From positions 1 through 33,958 of the forward strand of contig JANWZQ010000145.1 in assembly GCA_025054835.1 (NCBI GenBank): 33,958 nucleotides of DNA, given 5' to 3'. Both the position numbers and the translations under genes were made by a program. This stretch comes from Chthonomonadaceae bacterium. GTDB lineage: Bacteria > Armatimonadota > Chthonomonadetes > Chthonomonadales > Chthonomonadaceae. This document shows, piece by piece, positions 1-6,964 of this stretch. The notes under the pieces were generated by a model that was not told the origin of the DNA, did not search any database, and saw nothing but the letters and a program-made list of their open reading frames with translations. The first letter of the stretch is position 1; each line of letters opens with the position of its first letter.

Positions 1-267
1 GACAAGTCGCACCCTGTCGGCAAGAAGGCTCCCAACGCCTGGGGCCTGCACGATATGCTGGGCAATGTCGCGGAGTGGTGCGTTGGTATCGATGGGAAGC
101 CCTGTGTCCGTGGTGGCTCGTGGAACTCGAAAGAGAAGGACGTGAGCTGCACCGCGCGCGAGACCCCGAAGCCCGAGTGGAGTCAGCGAGATCCGCAGTT
201 GCCCAAGAGCAGCTGGTGGCACTCTGATGCGCCTCATGTCGGGTTCCGCGTTGTGCGTGAGGAGTAA
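1..267 (+). CDS. Formylglycine-generating enzyme (SUMF1/FGE-sulfatase) family protein, C-terminal fragment
   Basis: The open frame enters from the left edge, so only the last 88 residues are visible and the start lies outside the window. The fragment carries the typical end of the FGE-sulfatase fold: a WGLHDMLGNVAEWC stretch at residues about 15-28, an RGGSWN motif about 20 residues later, and a closing GFRVV strand before the TAA at 265-267. In this family the fold either oxidises a cysteine of sulfatases to formylglycine or serves as a general C-type-lectin-like domain. The catalytic cysteines of true FGE would lie mostly in the missing part, so the activity cannot be decided. No sulfatase gene is visible in the window. 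The next gene, an oxidoreductase, starts 94 bases later on the same strand. Confidence 0.85.
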   Translation, partial: DKSHPVGKKAPNAWGLHDMLGNVAEWCVGIDGKPCVRGGSWNSKEKDVSCTARETPKPEWSQRDPQLPKSSWWHSDAPHVGFRVVREE

Positions 268-361
268 TCTGGAACTGCCTTCGGCAACGGTGTCCGGGTG
301 CAGTGCCGGGGCATGTTGTTCTAATCCCTGTTTTTTGGAGATCTATCAAGGAGCATTCCCA

Positions 362-1639
362 ATGTCGGACAGCCAGAATGCGAGCCGGCGCTCGCTGTAC
401 ACAACACGTCGGGATTTCCTCAAAACCACTTCTTCGATGACCGCGCTCATGGCTACAGGGAATTACGCGTTTGCGCGGGGAAGCGACCGGATCCGGGTAG
501 GTCTGATCGGATGTGGTGGTCGCGGCACAGGAGCCGCGGTGGATTGTGCCTCTGCAGCCGAAGGAGTAGAGGTCGTAGCGCTCGGTGACGTGTTCAAAGA
601 CCGTGCGGAAGGGTGCCGCAACGCCCTGAAGGAACAGTTGAAAGAGCGCTGTAAGGTCACGGACGACCATGTGTTTGTGGGGCTGGACGCCTACAAAAAA
701 GTGATCCAGAGCGACGTGAATCTGGTCATTCTGGCTACGCCCCCGGGCTTCCGTCCTCTCCACTTCCGGGCAGCGGTAGAGGCAGGCAAACACGTCTTTA
801 TGGAGAAACCGATAGCTGTAGACGCTCCCGGGGTACGCTCGGTGCTGGAATCCGGCGAGATCGCAACGAGGAAAGGCCTGGGCGTGGTCGCGGGCACGCA
901 ACGACGCCATCAGTTCGAGTATGTGGAGACCATCAAGCGCATTCATGACGGAGCAATTGGCGAGATTGTGGCTGCGCAGGCCTACTGGAACCAGGGACCT
1001 CTGTGGGCCTACGAACGGCAACCCGGGCAGTCGGACGTCGAGTGGCAGCTGCGTAACTGGCCCTATTTCACCTGGCTCAGCGGTGACCATTATGTAGAGC
1101 AGCACATCCACAATCTCGATGTGATCAACTGGGTAATGCAGACCCACCCCGTCAGGGCCTATGGCACAGGCGGGCGCCAGGTGCGCGTGGAGCCCCTCTA
1201 CGGTCACATCTACGACCACTTCGCCGTGGAGTTCGAGTATCCCAACGGAGTGCTCACGTGGAGCATGGCGCGCCAGCAGGATAATACCGATGCGCGTGTC
1301 TCCGAGCGCGTTGTTGGTACGAAGGGAGTGGCCAATCCGGGTGGCTCTATCTCAGGGCCGAACCGGTATCGCTATGACGGCCCGCGCCCCAATCCCTACG
1401 TGCAGGAGCATACGGACCTGATCGCTTCGATCCGGGCCGGCAAGCCCCTGAACGAGACAAAGCAGGTTGCCGAGAGCACGCTGACGGCAATCATGGGGCG
1501 GATGTCGGCCTACACGGGCAAGATTGTCACCTGGGAAGAGGCGTTCAACTCCAGAGAGAAGCTGATGCCGGATGAGCTCTCTTTCGGGCCCATGCCTGTC
1601 CCGCCGGTCGCCATGCCGGGCAGGACCAGACTGGTCTGA
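362..1639 (+). CDS. Gfo/Idh/MocA family NAD(P)-dependent oxidoreductase with Tat signal
   Basis: The product has 425 residues. I place the start at ATG 362 because AAGGAG (348-353) sits 8 bases upstream; the open frame extends further up but that extension overlaps the preceding gene. The N-terminus has a twin-arginine motif (TRRDFLK) before a short hydrophobic segment ending in AFA, so export through the Tat pathway is likely. A Rossmann motif GLIGCGGRG follows, then the family EKP signature (Glu148-Lys149-Pro150), whose lysine takes part in catalysis, and a His-rich active-site helix containing HIHNLDV. Such enzymes oxidise or epimerise sugars, inositols or sugar acids; the substrate cannot be read from the sequence. 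The next gene is also a Tat-signal sugar enzyme, and the two probably act on the same compound. A hairpin at 1656-1687 separates them. Confidence 0.92.
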   Translation: MSDSQNASRRSLYTTRRDFLKTTSSMTALMATGNYAFARGSDRIRVGLIGCGGRGTGAAVDCASAAEGVEVVALGDVFKDRAEGCRNALKEQLKERCKVTDDHVFVGLDAYKKVIQSDVNLVILATPPGFRPLHFRAAVEAGKHVFMEKPIAVDAPGVRSVLESGEIATRKGLGVVAGTQRRHQFEYVETIKRIHDGAIGEIVAAQAYWNQGPLWAYERQPGQSDVEWQLRNWPYFTWLSGDHYVEQHIHNLDVINWVMQTHPVRAYGTGGRQVRVEPLYGHIYDHFAVEFEYPNGVLTWSMARQQDNTDARVSERVVGTKGVANPGGSISGPNRYRYDGPRPNPYVQEHTDLIASIRAGKPLNETKQVAESTLTAIMGRMSAYTGKIVTWEEAFNSREKLMPDELSFGPMPVPPVAMPGRTRLV

Positions 1640-1655
1640 GGTTCGTGTGCTGATA

Positions 1656-1687
1656 GCAGAGAGGTTATGCTGGCCATGCCTCTCTGC
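1656..1687 (+). terminator. Hairpin with T-run between the two Tat-signal sugar genes (terminator or attenuator)
   Basis: GCAGAGAGG at 1656-1664 pairs perfectly with CCTCTCTGC at 1679-1687 (9 bp, 14-base loop), and GCG then TTTT follow. It lies entirely in the 71-base gap, just before the AAGGAG of the next gene. It could partly stop transcription or stabilise the upstream message. The T-run is short, so termination may be incomplete. Confidence 0.5.
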
Positions 1688-1710
1688 GCGTTTTCGGGAA
1701 GGAGCGGATT

Positions 1711-2631
1711 ATGAACCGGAGAGATTTTCTGCAAACCGGGGCCGCCACGCTAGCCACTACCGCCATCACCGCAACTCCCTCTGCTTCCACGCAGGCCGCA
1801 CAGAAGCCGGGCAAATTCCGCCTGAAGTACGCCCCGCACTTCGGTATGTTCCGTCATCACGCGCCAGGTGGCCCGATCGATGAGTTGAAGTTTGCCGCCG
1901 ATCAGGGCTTCACTGCCTGGGAAGATAACGGGATGAAAGGGCGTTCTCAGGAAGAGCAGGAGAAGATCGCCCGGGAAATGCAACGCCTCGGAATGACTAT
2001 GGGGGTTTTTGTGGCCAACTTCGGGACGGCATTCGGCAACCCGGGGCTGGCGCAGGGCAAGGCGTCGGAGGTCGAGCGTTTCCTCAACGAAATCCGGGAG
2101 TCCACCGAGGTGGCCAAGCGGGTCAATGCCCGCTGGGTCACGGTGGTGCCCGGCGAGCGCACACCGGAGTTAAAACTGGACTATCAGACGGCCAATGTGA
2201 TCGACGCACTCAAGCGTGCTGCCGAGATCTGCGAGAAGACAGGTCTGATCATGGTGCTGGAGCCCCTGAACCACTGGCGGGATCATCCAAACCTCTTTCT
2301 GGCTGATGTGGCACAGGGCTACATGATCTGTCGGGCCGTGGGAAGCCCTTCTTGCAAAGTGCTGTTCGACATGTACCACGAGCAGATCCAGAGCGGCAAC
2401 ATCATCGCTACCATCGATCGGACGTGGGACGAAGTCGCCTACTTCCAGATTGGTGACAACCCGGGCCGGAACGAGCCCACTACCGGCGAGATGAACTATC
2501 GGAATATCTTCCGTCACATCCATAACAAAGGCTATACCGGTGTGCTCGGCATGGAGCATGGGATCTCCAGAGGAGGTAAAGAGGGCGAACTCGCGTTGAT
2601 CAAGGCCTATCGAGAGTGCGACAGTTTCTGA
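1711..2631 (+). CDS. Hydroxypyruvate isomerase-like sugar phosphate isomerase/epimerase (TIM barrel) with Tat signal
   Basis: The product has 306 residues. It starts at ATG 1711 with AAGGAG at 1699-1704. The first residues, MNRRDFLQTG, followed by an Ala/Thr-rich segment, look like a Tat signal. The rest is an AP-endonuclease-2-type TIM barrel. The four expected metal ligands are present at Glu184 (in VLEPLN), Asp220 (in LFDMYH), Gln246 (in YFQIGD) and Glu282 (in GMEHG). Their spacing is close to that of Hyi-type hydroxypyruvate isomerases, and the PGRNEPTTGEMNY segment is also Hyi-like. Hyi interconverts hydroxypyruvate and tartronate semialdehyde; related enzymes epimerise ketoses. An exported version together with the upstream oxidoreductase suggests sugar or sugar-acid processing outside the cytoplasm. 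The exact substrate is unknown. Confidence 0.9.
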   Translation: MNRRDFLQTGAATLATTAITATPSASTQAAQKPGKFRLKYAPHFGMFRHHAPGGPIDELKFAADQGFTAWEDNGMKGRSQEEQEKIAREMQRLGMTMGVFVANFGTAFGNPGLAQGKASEVERFLNEIRESTEVAKRVNARWVTVVPGERTPELKLDYQTANVIDALKRAAEICEKTGLIMVLEPLNHWRDHPNLFLADVAQGYMICRAVGSPSCKVLFDMYHEQIQSGNIIATIDRTWDEVAYFQIGDNPGRNEPTTGEMNYRNIFRHIHNKGYTGVLGMEHGISRGGKEGELALIKAYRECDSF

Positions 2632-2660
2632 GGCTCCCGGAAAGAGCATTGACTGGAACA

Positions 2661-2708
2661 CCCCATGCGTTGTACGGGGACTGCAGAAGTCCCCGGCAAT
2701 GCATGGGG
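2661..2708. terminator. Long bipartite hairpin between convergent genes, probable bidirectional terminator
   Basis: An outer stem pairs CCCCATGCGTTG (2661-2672) with CAATGCATGGGG (2697-2708), 12 pairs with one G-T. An inner stem pairs GGGGACT (2676-2682) with AGTCCCC (2688-2694) around a 5-base loop. It fills the gap between the isomerase-like gene (plus) and the sigma factor gene (minus). There is no T-run on either side. Confidence 0.6.
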
Positions 2709-2716
2709 CGTATGTG

Positions 2717-4069
2717 TCATGCGGCTCGTTGCATCAATTCCGGTTCTGTGTCGGACTGCAGGCGCTGCTCGGCGAGCGCAGTCAGTTCTGCGGAGTGTTG
2801 CGCCTCGCCCGGGTAAAGCGCCCATCCTGCGTTGATTTTCAGGGGAGCGCGCCCGGCATGCCATCCGCGTTCCTCGAGCCACCCGCTCAGGGTCCGGTGT
2901 ACCCTGCAGGCAACCACACGCACATTCTGGCCGGTATGGGGCAGAATGAGCGCAAAGGTCTCATCCGAAAAACGGGTCACGATGTCCACCCGGCGCACGG
3001 TGCGCTGCAACAACCCGGCGATCCCCCCGACAGCCTCGTCGTACTTGAGCGTTCCATAGGTACGCAGGAACACGGGAAGGCCGTGCAGACCGATCAGTAA
3101 TACCGAGAGCTCAACGCCGAGACGACTGGCCCGGCAGATCTCTTCTTCCAGGCGGGTTTCATAGTAACGGCGATTGTACAGGCGGGTCTGCGGATCCACA
3201 ACGGTATGCTGTTCAATGAAAGCCTGTTGCTCTTCCATACGCCGGCGCATCTGTGCCATTTTCATCTGTGCGTCGCGCAACTCATCCGTGGCTAGAATCT
3301 TCTTGAGCTTCTTCGTGGAGTTGCGCAGAATGTGCGACACGTAATTGCAGGAAATTCCCAGCTGCCGGGCGATCTCCGTCTGGTTGCGGTCCTTGAAGTA
3401 GAACTCCCAGATGACGGTCTGCTCCAGTTCCTTCAGCTTCTGCATGGCGGTTTCCAGCACAATCCGCTCTTCCACCGGTAGCTGGAACGAGACCGCGACG
3501 TCCACCCCCTTTTGCCGCTCCATGTCCACCGCGCCACCGTTGTCTTCATCACTGTCGCCGCCACCATGGATGGAAGTGACCTTGAAGACCTCGCGGGTCA
3601 TCATGATCTCGGAGACGGTCTCCTCTGACATCCCGGTCGTTTGCGCGATTTCCTGGTTGGTGGGTTGCCGCCCGAGTTGCTGGGTGAGCGCCTCGATCGC
3701 ACGCGTTAACCGCTGATTCAGCTCCTGCAACCACGCCGGCTCCTTGATAATCTTGCCGCGATCGCGTAGAAAGTGCTTGATCTGTCCAATGATGAAGTGC
3801 GTGGCGTACGTCGAGAACTTGACGTTCTTGGTCGGGTCATACAGATCGATGGCAGTGATCAGGCCGATGTAGCCTTCCTGTATCAGATCCTCCACAGGCT
3901 CGGCAGAGCCAGAGAATCGCCGGGCCACGCTCTCGACCAGGTTGGTGTACTGCATCACAATGCGGTCGCGTAACTCGGTCTTGCGCGTCTGGCGATAGTC
4001 ACTCAGCAGTTGCAGGACTTCTTCTTCCGCCCGTTTGCGAGATGTGGTGACGGATGCTTCCGTAGACAC
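2717..4069 (-). CDS. SigB/SigF-like RNA polymerase sigma factor fused to a degenerate GGDEF domain
   Basis: The product has 450 residues and a GTG start at 4069, with AGGGA about 8 bases upstream. Residues about 20-105 are sigma-70 region 2, including the DLIQEGYIGL core-binding helix and the FSTYATHFIIGQIKHFLRD promoter-melting segment. Residues about 110-165 are region 3, and about 205-262 are region 4 with a helix-turn-helix (NQTEIARQLGISCNYVSHIL). The style is the group 3 SigB/SigF class. A charged, probably coiled-coil linker (about 263-288) leads to a GGDEF-type domain (about 292-440) that begins with DPQTRLYNRRYYE. The catalytic signature reads SDETF (368-372) instead of GGDEF/GGEEF, and the metal- and substrate-binding segments are changed, so cyclase activity is unlikely. 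An RxxD (Arg359-Asp362) stands exactly where the c-di-GMP I-site is in active cyclases. I infer c-di-GMP-gated transcription. No anti-sigma factor lies nearby. Confidence 0.92.
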   Translation of the reverse strand: MSTEASVTTSRKRAEEEVLQLLSDYRQTRKTELRDRIVMQYTNLVESVARRFSGSAEPVEDLIQEGYIGLITAIDLYDPTKNVKFSTYATHFIIGQIKHFLRDRGKIIKEPAWLQELNQRLTRAIEALTQQLGRQPTNQEIAQTTGMSEETVSEIMMTREVFKVTSIHGGGDSDEDNGGAVDMERQKGVDVAVSFQLPVEERIVLETAMQKLKELEQTVIWEFYFKDRNQTEIARQLGISCNYVSHILRNSTKKLKKILATDELRDAQMKMAQMRRRMEEQQAFIEQHTVVDPQTRLYNRRYYETRLEEEICRASRLGVELSVLLIGLHGLPVFLRTYGTLKYDEAVGGIAGLLQRTVRRVDIVTRFSDETFALILPHTGQNVRVVACRVHRTLSGWLEERGWHAGRAPLKINAGWALYPGEAQHSAELTALAEQRLQSDTEPELMQRAA

Positions 4070-4419
4070 GACCGGATCCCTGTAAACCTTTCCTTGAGAC
4101 GCCTCGCACGGGCGCAGACCTGACGGCCTGTACCATCGGTGCGACGGCGCTCAATGAGATACATTGCGCTATGACCTCTCGTAGCCTGTCCGATGGGGCA
4201 GCAACACGTGTCCGTTCAGAACATGAGAGATACAGAACGCTCGCGCTCCCGGAAGGGGAGCCGCCTCTATTATTGCCAGCAACGAGGGTGACGCTTAGAT
4301 TAGCGAGGCAATGGGCGGCAGATTTTGTGCTTTCCGCCTACTGTGCGTTGAGGAGAACGAGAATAGAAAGCGGAGAAACGCCTCGTGGCCTCTGTGCGCG
4401 TGTGAGGCAATGGTATCGT
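4070..4419. other. 350-base intergenic region upstream of the sigma factor gene
   Basis: This gap lies between the 3' end of the beta-helix gene and the start of the sigma factor gene, both on the minus strand, so it should hold the sigma gene promoter. I see no convincing -35/-10 pair. The least GC-rich stretch (about 4266-4305) reads AATAAT on the minus strand at about 4269-4275, without a good -35. No RNA gene or repeat was recognised. Confidence 0.5.
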
Positions 4420-6519
4420 TCACGGGCGAGGCGGGAATGCGCGTGGAAATGTATGCTCCTTCCGGGCACGCCACTCGGGCGCGCCCACTCCTTTCAGATC
4501 CAGAGGTCGAAAACCGATCTTCCCGGCCGGCGACCCGGGGCGCAGGCGGAAGTCAGCTGCTTCCGGGTTGACAAACCCGGGGTCCGCGATCAAGGAGTGC
4601 CGATCCTGCCCCCGGGCCTGCCATTGCTCAAAAGTCCATTCGAGGAACCGCACAGGCTGGCCATCGACCGGCCAGTACAGATTGTAGTCCAGCAGGAACT
4701 GATCGTCCTGCCATTGACCTCCCAGAAGCGGAGCGTCCTTTTTCCAGAGGACGATGTTGCGCTCAAAGGTGAACGAGCGGTGCGCCTCCGCCCGGGAACG
4801 TTTGATCTGCGCCTCCTTGCCGAAGGCAAAAATGTTGTTCACAACGCGGTTCTCTTTGCCGTAGTGCTGATGGAAGCCACTGTCTTTGGTGCGGTAGACC
4901 AGGTTGTACTCTGCCAGAGCGCCTGTGGTGCCCTCGTCGAAGTAGATTCCCCAGCCTCCGTAGTCAAACGCTTCCACATCGTGAATGATGTTGCCGCGCA
5001 GTACCATGCCGGGCGACACCCCCAGCGTGTAGATTCCTCCCATATCGGAAAGCACGCCCTGCCCGATCTGATAGATGTGGTTGCGTTCGATGAGATTGTG
5101 ATGAGAGTGGCTTTTGTCATAACCCCAGGACCAACCAACGGACACCCCGGTGTAGTAAAAGTCGTGGATCTCGTTATGCACGATCTGATTGTAGGGCGCG
5201 TGCCCGATCCACACGCCAATACCCGCAGAGTGGATTCGGCCACCATGTGCAATCCGGCAACGCTCCACACGGTTGTGACTGGCTACGGCCTCTGGATCTT
5301 CCCGGTAGGTCATTTCGCCAATGCGAATGCCGCCCGCGCCCAGGTCTGTCAGCTCACAGCGAACGATCTGGCATCGCTTGCAGCCGATCCCCAGCTCTAT
5401 CCCGTATCCGCCGACCTGTGTGATACGGCACTTCTCAAACACACAATCCCGCGCGCCCTGCGCCGTGATCGCAGCCGACAGGTTCGCCTCCGCCTGGGGG
5501 AAGCTCTGTCCCTGCGGGGGCGTTACCCAGCCGGCGTGTGCAAAGGTCAGTCCGTGAAACTGCAGGTATTGCACCCACTGCTGGCTTTCCACATTCCCTT
5601 CGAGACGCACGAGCGTCTCCAGTACCGGTGCGATGACCTCCACCCTGCCGGGATCCTCTCCGGGACGAGGAAGGTAGGTCAGCTCTCCGGTACGGGTGTC
5701 CAGATACCATTCTCCTGGTTCCGTCAGGGCCTCACGCACGTTCTCTACCAGATAGCGATGGCCGGCCGGGATCCGGGTCCAGAAATGGGTGCCCGGGGTA
5801 TGCCCGGTGAACCGCACAAGGCGCTCATTCGGGTCCACATGGGCGATCCGGAAGCGCGACATGGTCCAGATATGTACCGGGAGTACTTCGACATCCTGCA
5901 GGTTGTACCAGTCGGAGCGAATGTCACCGGCCCGGAAGCGAAAGCCATCGTATCCTTTTTCTCTGTTCGTTTCCGAGGGAGGGACTTCTGCTTCCACGAA
6001 GAACCACCCGGACTTCGGCAGTCGAGGACGCCAGCGCCGTTCCCCGTTCACGTACAGCTGACCGAATCGCCACGTGCCCGCAGCGACTTCGGGCAGTGTG
6101 ACGCGCCATCGCCCCGGGGTTACTTCCGTCCATCCGATGATCCGGCGGCCTCCGGTGAGCACCGGGGTAGCGCCGGGAGCGGCCCGATAGATAGTCGGCG
6201 CGCGTGCGGTACCCGAGTCCTCTGGAGTGAACACCAGAGGTTCCCGCAGCGCGTAGGTACCGCCAGCAATCTGCACCACAACGGGTCGGGTGCGCCCGGG
6301 CTCCCGGCGGCGTAGATCACGTACGGCCTGCTGCGCGCGTTGTACTGTGGCAAACGGGCCGGAGCGGCCGCGCACCACGGGAGATCGGCCATCCAGAGCG
6401 TCATTGCCTGCAGGCGCAACAAAGAAGTCCGCCGGGTAGCGAGCTGGCGCAGCCGATGGGGCCTCAAGGATCCCGAAGATCCATCCTGCGCTCAGAATCA
6501 ACCAGGTTGATACGCGCAT
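4420..6519 (-). CDS. Secreted right-handed parallel beta-helix protein, GH141-like carbohydrate-active enzyme
   Basis: The product has 699 residues. I start it at ATG 6519, preceded by GGAGAGG, because this gives a clean signal peptide (MRVSTWLILSAGWIFGIL, cleavage near APSAAPA). The longer open frame would run into the upstream VOC gene. After the signal come FFVAPAGNDALDG and PFATVQRAQQAVRDL, the usual opening of beta-helix enzymes of the GH141/pectate-lyase-like type. Many helix coils follow with Asn/His ladders such as HNRVERCRI, YNQIVHNEIHDF, HNLIERNHIY and NRVVNNIFAF (about residues 330-570). The C-terminus has DPGFVNPEAADFRLRPGSPA, common in these proteins. It probably degrades a polysaccharide side chain outside the cytoplasm; fucosidase, xylanase or lyase activity cannot be told apart from sequence alone. 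It may be co-transcribed with the VOC gene 67 bases upstream. Confidence 0.88.
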   Translation of the reverse strand: MRVSTWLILSAGWIFGILEAPSAAPARYPADFFVAPAGNDALDGRSPVVRGRSGPFATVQRAQQAVRDLRRREPGRTRPVVVQIAGGTYALREPLVFTPEDSGTARAPTIYRAAPGATPVLTGGRRIIGWTEVTPGRWRVTLPEVAAGTWRFGQLYVNGERRWRPRLPKSGWFFVEAEVPPSETNREKGYDGFRFRAGDIRSDWYNLQDVEVLPVHIWTMSRFRIAHVDPNERLVRFTGHTPGTHFWTRIPAGHRYLVENVREALTEPGEWYLDTRTGELTYLPRPGEDPGRVEVIAPVLETLVRLEGNVESQQWVQYLQFHGLTFAHAGWVTPPQGQSFPQAEANLSAAITAQGARDCVFEKCRITQVGGYGIELGIGCKRCQIVRCELTDLGAGGIRIGEMTYREDPEAVASHNRVERCRIAHGGRIHSAGIGVWIGHAPYNQIVHNEIHDFYYTGVSVGWSWGYDKSHSHHNLIERNHIYQIGQGVLSDMGGIYTLGVSPGMVLRGNIIHDVEAFDYGGWGIYFDEGTTGALAEYNLVYRTKDSGFHQHYGKENRVVNNIFAFGKEAQIKRSRAEAHRSFTFERNIVLWKKDAPLLGGQWQDDQFLLDYNLYWPVDGQPVRFLEWTFEQWQARGQDRHSLIADPGFVNPEAADFRLRPGSPAGKIGFRPLDLKGVGAPEWRARKEHTFPRAFPPRP

Positions 6520-6586
6520 CGTTGCCTCTCCATCGTGAAAGCGCTCTGAGCGGCACCGGGTAGAGACCGGAGAAAGTGACGCAGGA

Positions 6587-6931
6587 TCAGGCCTGCACCA
6601 TGCGGAGGATGTTGTTCTCCGTGTCGCGGAAGGTAGCAAACCAGCGCCCGCTCTCCTCGGTCGGGGCCTGAAAGAAAGCGACTCCCTTCTGCGTCAACTC
6701 TTTGAAAGCCGCATGCACATCGTCCACGATCAGAGTGATCATCACGGCGTTCAGATTGATGTTAACCTCTGGCAGGGGCTCGGGCGTCAAGTAGAGGGCG
6801 ATTCCTTCCTGAAACACCACCCAGTCTTCCTGCTCATCCTGTACGGTGAAACCCAGTATGTCCCGGTAGAAGCGCAGAGCGCGCTCGATGTTCTGCACCA
6901 GGACGACTGCCATGACCGCATGCACTTTCAC
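6587..6931 (-). CDS. VOC (glyoxalase/bleomycin-resistance/dioxygenase) superfamily protein
   Basis: The product is a small, 114-residue, single-domain protein with the paired beta-alpha-beta-beta-beta pattern of the VOC fold. It opens with VMAVVLVQNIERALRFYRDILGF, where the RALRFYRDILGF helix is a family hallmark; the second half has LIVDDVHAAFKELTQKGVAF and ends with FRDTENNILRMVQ. The Glu in DTENN is where many members place a metal ligand. Members include glyoxalase I, ring-cleaving dioxygenases and antibiotic-binding proteins. The substrate is not evident here. It lies 33 bases downstream of the phosphohexomutase gene on the same strand and is probably read from the same transcript, with no obvious pathway link. 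Confidence 0.88.
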   Translation of the reverse strand: MKVHAVMAVVLVQNIERALRFYRDILGFTVQDEQEDWVVFQEGIALYLTPEPLPEVNINLNAVMITLIVDDVHAAFKELTQKGVAFFQAPTEESGRWFATFRDTENNILRMVQA

Positions 6932-6964
6932 GGTTTCTGCTCCCTGCCAGGTGGTGTCACATCC

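Noticed and set aside
4171-6315. 714-residue plus-strand open frame
   Set aside because: It lies antisense to the beta-helix gene, whose signal peptide and repeat ladders are clear. The plus-strand translation shows no domain pattern and arises from GC-biased third codon positions.
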